Origin: Pipra filicauda
Lineage: Eukaryota; Chordata; Aves; Passeriformes; Pipridae
Direction of reading: 5' to 3'
Assembly: GCF_003945595.2 (NCBI RefSeq)
Contig: NW_024104759.1
Span: forward strand, 124,001 to 188,000
Length of the DNA stretch: 64,000 nt
Shown here: positions 1 to 10,778 of the stretch, piece after piece
Position numbering within the stretch: the stretch's first letter is position 1
Layout: each line of letters starts with the position of its first letter
Program-made: the position numbers and the translations under genes
Notes under the pieces: generated by a model
Told to the model about the DNA's origin: nothing
What the model saw: the letters and a program-made list of their open reading frames with translations, nothing else
Database searches by the model: none

Positions 1-2439
1 GTTTAGGTGAGTGTCTCAAATATAGACATATATTGGTACAGATGTACCCCACTGCAGACTGTGACTTTCTGTAACGTTTTTTCCATAGTTCAGCCTTTTG
101 GATGGAACTTTCACTCTGTGCCTCTCTATCTCAACTTGAGAGTTGTTTTCCGAATGTGGGCTATGACACAGAACATTGCTGATAAAACCACTGGGGAAAA
201 AAAAGCAAATCAAAATCTATTTGAACAGCTCTCTAAAAATCAAATTAAAAATGTGCTTTCACAAAATGTGTTGCTTTAATGGATATTCTAAAACCAGAAT
301 ATTTCTTGTTTAGTTTAAACAAGTGGCTTTCAGTGGAAATTCTTCTATGACTCTATTAGCAAGAAACAAGTAAATGGAATTTAGAAAGTGTATAACACAG
401 ATGTTAGAATGCTGTGTGTTCTACATCTATGTTATAGGTAAACACAGCATGGATATAATTAAAATGTGCTTTCTGTTCCTTTTTTTTAAATTCAAAATCA
501 TCTGAAAAATACTGTCCACCTGCATAGCAGAGAACCACTTAAAGCCACTCTAATTTGTTGAAGCAATAGAAATGTTTAAGAGCAGCCTCCCACACAGGTA
601 CCCATTCGTATTCTTCATCGATAAGAATTTTTACTTCCACCTAAAAACCAGTACTTTTCCCCTCATATACCTCAGATACTAAAGACACTCAGCTATTGAA
701 AAATAGTGTGGGGCTGGCTTTTCTTTTTTTTTTTTTTTTTTTTCCTAATGGTTCTTCCTTTAGAGGTCTGTTTCTAGATTTACGCCAGGACAAACTCGCT
801 CCAAGGCAATCATACTAACTCTGCTGTGTTTCCTAACTCTTTAATGTTTGGCCATGTATCCTGTACATTTTGTAGTGTCAGTTCTGCATGTGATGTACAT
901 CCTGCTGACAGTCTGAGTGCTCGCTGAGTAGCTCCCACCACAGTGATTTCTGGCCAGTGAGTGAATGACCACTTTTTTTTAGTTCTCCAAACTCCTTTAA
1001 GCTCCCCACTCCTTTCTCATCTTGTGAGGTGATGTAGCTGGCTGACAAGCAAGGGGTCTCAGCCTCCCTGTGGTGCTCTCCCCAGCTGAGGTTAGGTGCA
1101 AGCAAAAATTTACAAATTGTTAAAGTCAGAGAGGAGAATTTTATGGTGTTTCGACAAAAATGTAAAAATGTGAAGTGGTTCCGCTTTTTTTACTTGTGGA
1201 GCCAGGTTAAAAGCCCAGTAGGTGCTGCATATGGCTGTAGTAAGCAGCTGGTTCAAACTAAGGAGCATCCGTCACCCTCCCAGCACTGAGGCTTCACCAC
1301 CCTTCCAGGTGGGAACAATCAGTATCACAATTTTTTGCACCCTGTAAAAAGGTTTAGTCTGTGCTTTTTCACCTCTCATTTCTTTTATCACTCTTATGTG
1401 ATTTCTGTAAGACAGGACATCTGTGCATGGGTTGCCTGTTATTTGAGGAGGAGGTTCAGTGGGAAAGAGTCAGTCCTGCCTGAAGGGGAGGCTTCTACAC
1501 AGCATTCCTGCTGTGGCTGAGTTCTTGAGAAGAAGAAAGATGCTCTGCAAGATTATCTGGGGGATGTGAGGGGCAGGGCAAGACTTGATCCTTTTCGGTT
1601 GAGTTGATTTTGGAAGGACAGTTTCCTCAACACTCTCAGACAGAGACTGATATGAGTTGAGTTCTTGCAGTTAATCCCCGACTCAGCCTGCCCCCACTGT
1701 TGGTGTTTTCTCTCCTCCTTGAACCTTTCCAGTAGAGACCTGGAAGACCTTGTTGGTAGAGACCAGGAAAGAGAAGGCAATGAGTGCATTTTATCTGTCT
1801 GCTGTCACTGAATCACTTATTCCTTTCAGTAACAAGCCCTTATTTTCCTTGCTCAGCGTTTGATTTTGGCAACCACGTTTCTCAGAGGTTTCTCAACAAA
1901 GCTCAGGGGTTTTGAGCTAATTTCAGCCACTGAAGTCTCAATATCTTTACCTTCAGAGTATTTTTGAATGGTTTTCTCTTTTTTTTTTTTTTTGGAATCT
2001 CAACAATTCCTTTAACATACTTTTACGTGTCTGTATGTAAAAGAATTGCTATCCTATCTCACAGAAGCATTCTCATCTGATGTAAAAGGATCTCAAAGCC
2101 ACAGCCATAAATATCATGGAAGTGTTTGTATTGCAAACATGTTCTTACAGCGCACCTATTCCAGAACCACAATCCAAATTCTGCCTTTGTGGAAAAACTC
2201 TTTGATGTCTTCCAGAAGGAAGCTATTGGTAACTAAATTTCAATGTGAGCATTCAAACAATAAGAAACATAAGATGTTTTCAAAACAAAAGGTGTTTTCA
2301 GAGTTGTTTTTAAAGGCAGGGTGCACAGTTATCGTGTATGCATTTGCTGAAACATGTATCATGCCTTCTCTTACTGTATATTCATACAGAACTTAGCCTG
2401 ATAAGCTGTTATTCCATTTAACAGCTCCTTCCATACACT
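1..2439. other. unique AT-rich non-coding DNA
   Basis: No gene recognised. Contains a 20-base T run (724-743), a 15-base T run (1979-1993) and an imperfect hairpin at 391-436 (listed separately). Open frames here (up to 116 codons, at 2046-2396 on plus) show no recognisable motif and no convincing splice context. The first bases carry a donor-like TAG|GTGAGT at position 6/7, but what lies upstream is outside the window. Confidence 0.6.
391..436. repeat. imperfect inverted repeat (hairpin)
   Basis: The left arm (391-409, tataacacagatgttagaa) pairs with the right arm (419-436, ttctacatctatgttata) around a 9-base spacer. There is one mismatch and one bulged base. The stem is shorter than a typical pre-microRNA and I recognise no known mature microRNA in it. 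It could be a chance cruciform or a small transposon-like relic. Confidence 0.45.
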
Positions 2440-2830
2440 GGAATGATCTCATAATTCTGTATGTGGGCACCTGTTCCAAATTACTTCTAGTGACCTTAAT
2501 TAGGTTTATTTAAAATTTGTATATATTAATTAGCAGCCTTTATTTGTAATCAGATTCCTGTGAATTTGTCAGAAATTGTAGGAGTTGTAAACAAAGTTCC
2601 ATGCACTAACTACTGCTGCAGCAGCTGTAAACAATATGCATTACTCCCATAACATTCTTCAAGTTGCAATAAATTTGTTTTTGTGCCTGCCTTGGTGCTT
2701 TAACTGCTTGAAGTAAAAATTTTAAAGCAACCACCTCTTACTAAATCGTTGTCCGAAATTAGTGTAATAATTACCTTTTTAATGGTCAAAGAGTGCAGCC
2801 AAAACAAACCAACCTGTTGACTAAAGGAAA
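2440..2830. promoter_or_regulatory. candidate conserved non-coding element
   Basis: This stretch has little simple-sequence DNA and many homeodomain-type cores (TTAATTAG near 2496, ATTAATTAG near 2526, GTAATAATTAC near 2762). It also has a forkhead-like TTGTAAACA near 2585 and an AACAATATGCATTA block near 2630 that resembles paired SOX/POU sites. Such clusters are typical of vertebrate developmental enhancers. Motif content in AT-rich DNA is weak evidence, and conservation cannot be judged from one sequence. Confidence 0.25.
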
Positions 2831-3608
2831 AGATGTACACATCGATACAAGCTGTTAAACATATTATAATTTCTTTCCTAAATAGTTTGTTGCGGCTTTT
2901 TTACTTCCTTTAAAAGTGCCAGGCTGAAATTCATCCTGTCTTTCATTTTCATGGGTAGTCATGTGTATGACAGTGGAAACATCTTCAAAAACATATTAAA
3001 TCCATATATGCTGACAGAAAAAAAGGCATATTTTAGCATTGGTAATCCATTTAATCAGCCTGATCCTGGCTGGTTCCCTTCTTGTTGTGCACAACTCTCT
3101 TCTTGGTGTCAAGAGCAAATTTGAAGTGGGAATCATGAAGGTCATGTCTTGCTCACCCCTTCAGCTGAGAGGAGACCTTGCTGTAAAATATTGCTTCTCT
3201 CTTGTCATATATCCCTTCTTTCCTGTACATCAGTCACTTTCCAAACCATGGAAACTCAACTTTCAACACTTTAAAGGTTGGAGACCTGCTGTGTCAGTAA
3301 AGGACAGAACACAACCAGCAGGCCTTTATGGTCTTTCCACTCCCCTTTAGGTCCCTCTGGTTTCCTTTGTCCATCCCCACCAGTGACGGAGAAAGGGAGG
3401 CTTGGATCACAGGCACCTTACTTCAAGCACAAGGAATGTGGCTTTCAAAGTTCAGCCAAGTTTGAGCTACCAAGATACAACACTTTTAAATTGTAAACTT
3501 TCAGCCAGCAGCACCTTATTACCTATATCTGCAGTGATCAACACAATGCAGACCTGCTCTTTCCTGGAGAAGAGTCAACACACAGAACTACTGATAGTGC
3601 TGAAAACT

Positions 3609-3644
3609 CACACACACACACATATACATATATATATATATATA
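3609..3644. repeat. (CA)n/(TA)n compound microsatellite
   Basis: An uninterrupted CA run passes through a short CATATACA transition into a TA run. Compound CA/TA tracts of this kind are usually length-variable. Confidence 0.9.
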
Positions 3645-4250
3645 GGTATAGATGTGCATGTATGTCACGTCCTTTGCTATAATGATAGAGTCAGCAGTGC
3701 TTTTATTTTCACCCTGATTAAAGAAACCTTATCTCAGTGAATTTTCCTCCTTGTTTGCACCAGTTTATAACCTTCCTCAGCTGAGTATCAGAGTGCTCAG
3801 ATGTTTCTCTCAAGCTCACTGAACAGAAAGAATGCTAGGGAGTGAAACAGAGTGACCATACAAACTTCCGTGTGTTGAAGGTCCTTAATGTATTATTTTC
3901 ATTTGATTATCAGCAATCAGCACTCAGTAGTAGGTTAATATGTGAATATATGTCAAATCCAAATGACTAATTGGTAAGTAAGTTACTCTAATGGACTCTG
4001 ATTCCGTTTCACTTAGATATGGTTGCCAAACTCCCAGAGTATAACTCGCAACCAGGAATATATTTTTCCCAGGATTTGAAATTACAGTAGCTTTTCAAAA
4101 CACTGCAGCAAAGTTACCACTGAGAAATTTGTTTGGAGTTAAAAATATACTGTGATTATATACATTTACTGTGAGACATGATCAGCATCAACTTGAGGGC
4201 AGCAATAATCACTAGTGGAGTACTGAGTATGGTTATCCCTGGAAAGCAAG

Positions 4251-4278
4251 AGGCAGGGATTCATTTGAATCCCTGCCT
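4251..4278. repeat. near-perfect 28-bp palindrome
   Basis: Arm 4251-4263 (aggcagggattca) is the exact reverse complement of arm 4266-4278 (tgaatccctgcct), separated by only TT. Thirteen consecutive base pairs with a two-base loop make it a strong cruciform candidate. No gene or terminator context is visible nearby. Confidence 0.85.
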
Positions 4279-4845
4279 GCTGCTTTTTAGGGAAGAGCAG
4301 TTTCACAGATAGTTGCAAGTTTGTTTCTCTGTAGCATTTGCTACATTTTGCATGTATTTATTTTTCTCATTTGAGTCAAGGAGGACATGTTGAAGAGCCT
4401 TTTTTTCAAGTTGATAGTGTATGGTGATTTAACCCCCTGTATTCCAGGACTTGTGCATCTTTCCTACCGTGTACCCCTACAGGGCACAGTGTACCTTTAG
4501 TGTATTCATCACAAAGGTCTTTCCATTTTCATATAATAACTGTCATTTTTCTTTTTGACCTTAAAAGAATGTATTTTACATACCTGAATTTTAAAAGCAA
4601 GATGTTTCCATCCTTACATTACTGAGAATTCTTAAAACCCAGTGCTTCCTGTGTGCATTACAGCTAAAAAAATTACTAGGTAACAACTACTATTCCATCT
4701 TTAATAAAGGGTTTATGTAATGCCGACGGCAATTACAGTGTTGCAGTTAGGTATGTGCCAGGACCTGGAAGTCACAGACAAATTTCAGCTATGCTATCAC
4801 TCAAGATATTTAGATTTCAGATTTTTTTTTTTTATTATTGTTTAG

Positions 4846-4989
4846 GATGATATAGTAGACCGCGTATTTTTCATGGTGATTGGACTAAGCAAATATGAGA
4901 TCAAAGCATTTTGTTACCATCTCAAGTTGTTGGTAAATAGCAACAGAAGCGTGGTGTGGAACAGATGGGTGTTCTCACTTGTTTGGCAG
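4846..4989 (+). other. exon-like segment, unknown product
   Basis: A T12-containing polypyrimidine tract ending in TTTAG precedes the segment, and an ideal CAG|GTGAGT donor follows it. The 144 bases between are open in the phase matching both splice sites (48 codons, phase 0 to 0). The frame begins DDIVDRVFFMVIGLSKYEIK and ends with VFSLVWQ. I do not recognise a family. The segment keeps three CpGs in an AT-rich setting. It could be a chance pseudo-exon, a non-coding RNA exon, or a coding exon of an unknown gene; chance is the most likely. Confidence 0.15.
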
Positions 4990-7900
4990 GTGAGTAATTT
5001 CTCTGCTAATGGAAGGCTTCCAGCTCAGCTTTGTGGCACTGCAGCACACTATAGTGAACAGTGCAGAATATGGATATCTATCTGTCTAGTTTCCTGGGAA
5101 AATAAGGAGAAGGAATAACCAGTTCACGCTCAAGAAAATGAACTGATCAGCTAGAGAGGGAAGGAAGCCAGGAAAAATATCTGAAGGTGTCAGAGTTGGT
5201 AAGAAACAATGTGATGGACTATTTCTAGTAAGATTTCCACTGAGAGACATTTAACTGTGCTTTATTGAATCGTTAGCTTTCTAAATTAGTATTATTTTCA
5301 GATAATAAAGTTTCACAGAAAAATGCATCCTGTTTGGATGAGAAAAGTAAGATTTCTTGTAACTTTGCTGTTTTTATGAAGAGTATTTTCATTTTAAGTT
5401 CTCTCTAGTTTTATTATTTTAAATTTTATGGAGTTACAACAAATCTGCCTGTGGGTTTGTTTCACACAAGTCTCATTACCAAAGTGATTCAACACAGGGC
5501 ACTGCAGTTCAGTTCCCACCTGTTAAAGTTTAATCTTTAGCCCCTTAGTTGTTCTGTGATATGCTTTGGACTGCTGACGCCATAAAGCTACATGGCACGT
5601 CTTAAAATTAAATTGAAACAAACTAATAGAATATGTGTGAAACACCAGGTGAAGTTAAGACAGAGACTGTTAATGTGATTAATTGCTGCCTCAGGCTCAG
5701 CTCAGCTGAGGGCCTGCAGAACTCATGGGTAGATTGAGCTGCTTTGCAGGATGCTCTTGGGAACTGCTGTACCTCTCTGAGAGCTTCAGGTAATACTGTT
5801 TTCTATGTCATTTGTTATTAAAATGAGCAATCAAACCCAGGCTCCAGAAATCTATGAACAACCTGCAATATGAAAGGTCAGCGGGATCCAAAATCCCAAG
5901 GAAGGAATTCCAGTTCAGAACTGAGCTGCTAAATCAGGGCATACTACAAAGGGCCCTGGATAGTTCTATACAGGAAGATATACTCAAAGTGAATTCCAGT
6001 GAAGATTAGAGTAGTAGTCATTGGACTACACTGGTATTCAGGGTCTTAGAATTATTCATTAAAAAAAAAAAAAAACAAGCAAAATATGATGGCACCTGTA
6101 TGCCTTTAGCAGCAGCAAAGATATTGGGCAAGGCATATAAGATATTGGACAGTATTAACTCGAGTGAACTGATGTGTAGGGAACCGAATGCTTAGAGATG
6201 TTGTGCATCTTGAATCATTTAGAAATGTACAACTTTCTCTTGTGCTGGAAGTTCTATTTGTTTTGGGACTTGAGAATATAATTTAGTTTTCTGTTTTGAA
6301 AGCCTGAAGGAGGTGGAGGTCCCACCTTCTGGAGTGCTCCAAAAGAAAGCAAATTTTTATGATTTTTTTTTTCCCAATTAGAAGGATATAATATATATTT
6401 ACATGGAAACTATATTGATTTTTCCTCCCAGAGTGTCAAGTCTTGGGACTGCATTGCATGGTGGAGCTCTTAAGTGTCTCTGATGCCAACAGTGAGCAGA
6501 TACCATGTCTAGGCAGTTGGAATGTTTGCTTTAGTTACATTTCCAAAACTTCATGAAGAATAACTGCACATGTACATACATATGTGCCAAATCTACAGGA
6601 GGCTGAAAGAACTCCCTGGCAGCTTGACTGCTTTTGTAGCAGGGTTATTTTGTGGCTTTTGTTGGCTGGTTCTTCTTAATAGCTTTTTTTTTTTTTTTCT
6701 GCAAACAGCTTCAGCAAGATAATCCTTGCTGTCAAAATCATAGCATTCGAGTGGCTGTGAATTTACCAAGAGCCTGGTACCCAAAGAGAGGAGTTTGTTT
6801 GATGGTGTCTGTTAGAGGGTAGATAGCTACTTCGAAGGATGAATCCAAATATCCAAGCCCCTTTGGGAATGAAACAGTGCACATTGCTGTGGACAAATAT
6901 AAAATACTGATTCCCAGCTTTCAGTCTTAAACTCTGAAAAGCACTGAGGCCCCAAAGGAGTAGAAAAAGACTAGTGGTCTAACTCTGGAGAAGTAGATTT
7001 TTGGGGAGGGGTTGTGTTCAGTTGAGTTGTTGATAGCTGGAGGCTTTCCTTACAAACAGAATTGAGAGGTACTATTGCCTAACACCAAGGAAAGTGGAGA
7101 GGAAGGTTGTTCATTGAGACAAGTTTCTCTGTTCTTTTGTTTGTTTTCTGCAGTAAAGCTTGGTTGCTCAGTTAGAGCCCATCTTGTAGAATTATAGGTA
7201 TAATGGGAAGTAAACAGAGATGAGAACCGAGGCAGTAGGACAGAATATGGGAAAGAACACAGTTTGAAGTTCAGACATAAAAGAAACAGCAATATGATGC
7301 ACCCCAAGATGCCACTGAAGAACTATACTAAGCACATGAAAGGGCAGGCTTTTTGAAACACAACAAAAAGCTCATTTTAGTGCTCTGATTTTTTACAAAA
7401 GGCTTCTTGAAGTATCTGTTTGATGGAGAAGATGGAGGTAGAGTACTATGAGTCTGGTACAGCTGCCAGTCAGGACAGTGGAGTATGCATTGCCAACTGG
7501 AGTTATCATCTACAGGACAGAATATTATTACTATTGTTGCTAAGCAGCTTAGATAAATTGAAAGTGAGGTGGCAGCAGTGCCATGAAGTAGCACATGCAA
7601 TAATTCTGATATGCACTACCACTTTTATGAGCCTTGTGTGTATTAAGCAATCTAAACCAAACATAGATATTTACATAGTGAAACCTTTAAGAATAAGGAA
7701 TGGCTGCTGATTTCATCTGAGCTTGCTGGTAAAGACTCAGGACACCAGCATCCTGGTGTCAAAAGGAGAACTAGCTAGTCGTTGAGCAGGACACTACTGG
7801 ATAAGAAACCACATAATATGTGACCTAGAAAATATGATGTTTTTCCACCCAGCCTTGGAAAACATAAAAGCAGAGTTTCTAAGGCAAAGGATAGCAACTA

Positions 7901-8375
7901 ACACTTCCAGAAGAGATGAGGAATATTAAAAGTGACTTTTTTATGCTTCGGCTCAGTTTGAGAAGGGATCTGCTGTTTTGTGGGTTTTTTCAGTTTTGGT
8001 TTGTGGTTGGGTTTTTTTTGAAGGCACACCCCAAGACTGTTATTAGTGGAAATACAGGGCTCAGTTTCTAAGAGAAATAGAGACCCTGCTAAACTCTTAA
8101 TAAACTGGAGTCTTGTGCTTTGTCTGCTGCCACACTTTACTATTTTCATAGTCATGGCAAAATTTTGAGAAATAGAAATTATATTACTGACAGATGGAAT
8201 TGTTTCTGTTTAAAGACAGATGCTCTTTATACAGCTTTTATTTAAAACTAGTTTTGAATAAGTTTTTGAATGCTTGTTTACAGAAATTTAAAACAGCAAA
8301 TTACCACTTTCCTAATAAAAATGAGATTCCCTCAGTAAAATCTAGTTTTCAAGAACCTCATGTTTGTGCAACATA

Positions 8376-8425
8376 CCATATAACTAAATGAATTACATAG
8401 CCATATAACTAAATTAATTACATAG
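8376..8425. repeat. 25-bp tandem duplication
   Basis: Two adjacent 25-base copies (8376-8400 and 8401-8425) begin CCATATAACTAAAT and differ by a single G/T change. Such near-identity suggests a recent duplication. Confidence 0.9.
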
Positions 8426-9740
8426 CCAGTATTTTTATGATATTCAAATATCATTTGGGGAAAATAAACACTTTCTGAAATAACTCCAAAAATCCTTGGA
8501 CATCCTTTACTTAGATGCATAAGCCTCCTCATTCCTTCTAATAACAAAGATATTACAGCAAAATTTTAATAAGGAAAATGCATTTTTTTTGTTGTTGTTG
8601 TTACTACAGTAAGACAGAAGCAAGGTATGGAGGAAACTCTCTTCATCATGCCAGAGATGAAGCAACCCCATATGAACAGTGGGAGAATAAATAGAATAAC
8701 AATGGGGATTTACCACAATTGTTGTCTGGGCTGCATCTCCCAAGATACACTCTGTACCATGAGTCTGGTGAATGTGCCTTGCAGCTTGGTCCCCATTGCC
8801 TAAATTGAATTTTGGTAGATGTCAGCTCTCAGGACCATAGCAGAAGGTAGCCAGATGCAAATGACAACTTTGAAAGTGCTGTGCTGCATCAGAAAGGAAA
8901 ATTAAGTGAAGAACACTTTTCAAGTTAACTGAAAAAAAAACCAGTTCTTTTGTGTTGTTTTTGTTTTTTGGGGTTTTTTTTAAAGTTTTGTTTTTCCTGA
9001 AAATTTACTTTTAAAAAATTACTTCCGCCACAGAGAAAGTTTCACTTCTGAGAATACAACATTTTTTTTTGTTATGGGGGCTACCCAGGAAAAAAATTCT
9101 GTCTGGCTCTTAAAATACCTCAAAAATGTAATTCTGTCTCTGGCAAATGAGAGGTGCACTAACATGCTTTAGGTAGCACAGCTAGTTGGTACCATCCCTA
9201 TAGCAGAAGAAAGTAGACTTGTGTGAATTTTAGCTGACATGAACTTCATGCATGTGAAGCCTAAGATTAGACTTACAAGCTGCTGGCAAATTTTAATACA
9301 GTGGGAAGGTATATTTTTTTTCTATGGTAAGTGTGGCTTTATATTGGGGTTATTTTGGTTTTGGGTTTTTTTTAATACAGATTACAAGCTTTGTCTAGCT
9401 AAGCTTAATTTCAGTCAGATCACCTCCCTCTGACTTTCAGAAAAAAAACCAAACCAACGCCACTCTCTTGATATAACTGGGAAGACCCAAACAAAGGTTA
9501 ATATTAAATGAGACTTTCCACCATGAGGTAAACAGAAATGAATACAACTGTGCCATCAGGAACACCTTAGTTACACTTGTGAAGCCCAAGTACACATCTG
9601 CTATAGACAGTAACTTATCTTCCTGTGACCGTCTTATAGGTTTCAGCAGAACATGTGGCCAAAGCTCAGTTTTAAGATGTATCATCAGAGTAATTTATAA
9701 TATGTACAGAGTATTTATCAGGATATAAATATATAAAAGG

Positions 9741-9780
9741 TAAAACCCACATACAGAAGATAAAACCCACAGACAGTTAA
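9741..9780. repeat. 20-bp tandem duplication
   Basis: Two adjacent 20-base units share TAAAACCCACA and differ at a few positions, more diverged than the copy pair at 8376-8425. Confidence 0.8.
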
Positions 9781-10464
9781 GTAAACTTCGTTTCCTGGAA
9801 GCTAAACATCTTCAAAGAGATATATCGAAAGGCAAATAATTTCAGAACACATAAGTGACAATTGGATTTATAAAATAGTTTTAGACATTCCCACTTCCCA
9901 TCCCATTGCATTGACTTTCACGTGCCTAAAGAGCAGGCACTTTCTTATGCTGATGCAGCCTCAGCAGATAATTGGGAAAGATGAAGAAACACAGGTCACA
10001 TGGAAAGGAATTAAATCAATTACAAGAGGGAAATGTGAAATGCACTGCATGTGGGATCATTTGATATGTTTTCTGGGGAGAAGTGGTTTTGCTTTCTCTT
10101 TCACCTTTTCCCTTCCAAGTTTTAATGCCTCATTATCTTTAGGAAGATGGAAGAAGGCATACTGATTTTTTTGAAGTTAATTTTGAACAATAAGCAGCGC
10201 TTAGTACAAGATAGACTGAGGTGACCTTAGCTAAATTATGAGCCTCTGGGATCGACCCAGCCTCTGGCTCCACAGGTGCTCACCCTCTGATAACAGCAGA
10301 AAAGGGCAAACTCGGTGTGCTCATCAGGAGCCATTACTTTCTCCTTTTAGGAAGCTCAGCTTTTCTTCAGGGAACACAGGTACAGCTGTTGTTTGTGAAG
10401 CATTTGCAGGATGCTGACAGTGAAGTCAGGTGCCACTTCATGCCAGTATTTCCTTACTGTTCAG

Positions 10465-10545
10465 GCCTGTGAGCAAGTTTCAGATGAGCTACTTGCACTT
10501 CTTGGGCCAGGAAGTCTCTGCAGCAGCCCAGGTGCCATACAGATG
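10465..10545 (+). other. exon-like segment, unknown product
   Basis: A pyrimidine-rich acceptor (TTTCCTTACTGTTCAG) and an ATG|GTGAGT donor bound 81 bases that are open as exactly 27 codons (phase 0 to 0). The frame begins ACEQVSDELLALLGPGSLCS. A second good acceptor lies only 107 bases downstream (see 10653-10778), so the pair could be spliced through a very short intron. No protein family is recognised. It may be a chance pseudo-exon. Confidence 0.15.
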
Positions 10546-10652
10546 GTGAGTTTGATCTTTTAATATGAGTTTTTAAAATCCTGATGGTGTTATTGGAGCT
10601 GTTATTTGTCTTACCTCTGACCTCAAGAGGACATTAATTTCTCTCTTTTCAG

Positions 10653-10778
10653 GACTGGGGAAAATGCAAAGTCAATGTGGAATGTTTTCATTCTTTGTGC
10701 TTTGTAAGGGGGATTCTAGAGAATGGTTTTCAAGAGGGTTTTGGTTTCTTTAGGTCTTATTCCTTATGTGTGCTGTAA
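10653..10778 (+). other. exon-like segment ending in a stop
   Basis: The segment follows a strong acceptor (AATTTCTCTCTTTTCAG). Read in phase 0, matching the phase-0 donor at 10545, it gives 41 open codons starting DWGKCKVNVECFHSLCFVRG, then TAA at 10776-10778. This would make a terminal coding exon joined over a 107-base intron. The nearest canonical AATAAA I noticed is about 0.8 kb downstream (near 11584). Unrecognised and possibly fortuitous. Confidence 0.13.

Larger units (their letters stand above)
2831..4845. other. unique non-coding DNA
   Basis: No gene recognised. Holds the CA/TA microsatellite at 3609-3644 and the palindrome at 4251-4278. Overlapping open frames of 72-112 codons at 3039-3740 run partly through the microsatellite and show no family signature. 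An isolated donor-like TTG|GTAAGTAAG occurs near 3973. Confidence 0.6.
4990..10464. other. unique AT-rich DNA with simple repeats
   Basis: No gene recognised. Contains a 15-base A run (6061-6075), a 15-base T run (6684-6698), T/G-rich tracts (7976-8021, 8948-8996, 9345-9373), a GTT run near 8590, a 25-bp tandem duplication (8376-8425) and a 20-bp tandem duplication (9741-9780). Open frames of 60-96 codons on both strands look like chance. Confidence 0.6.
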
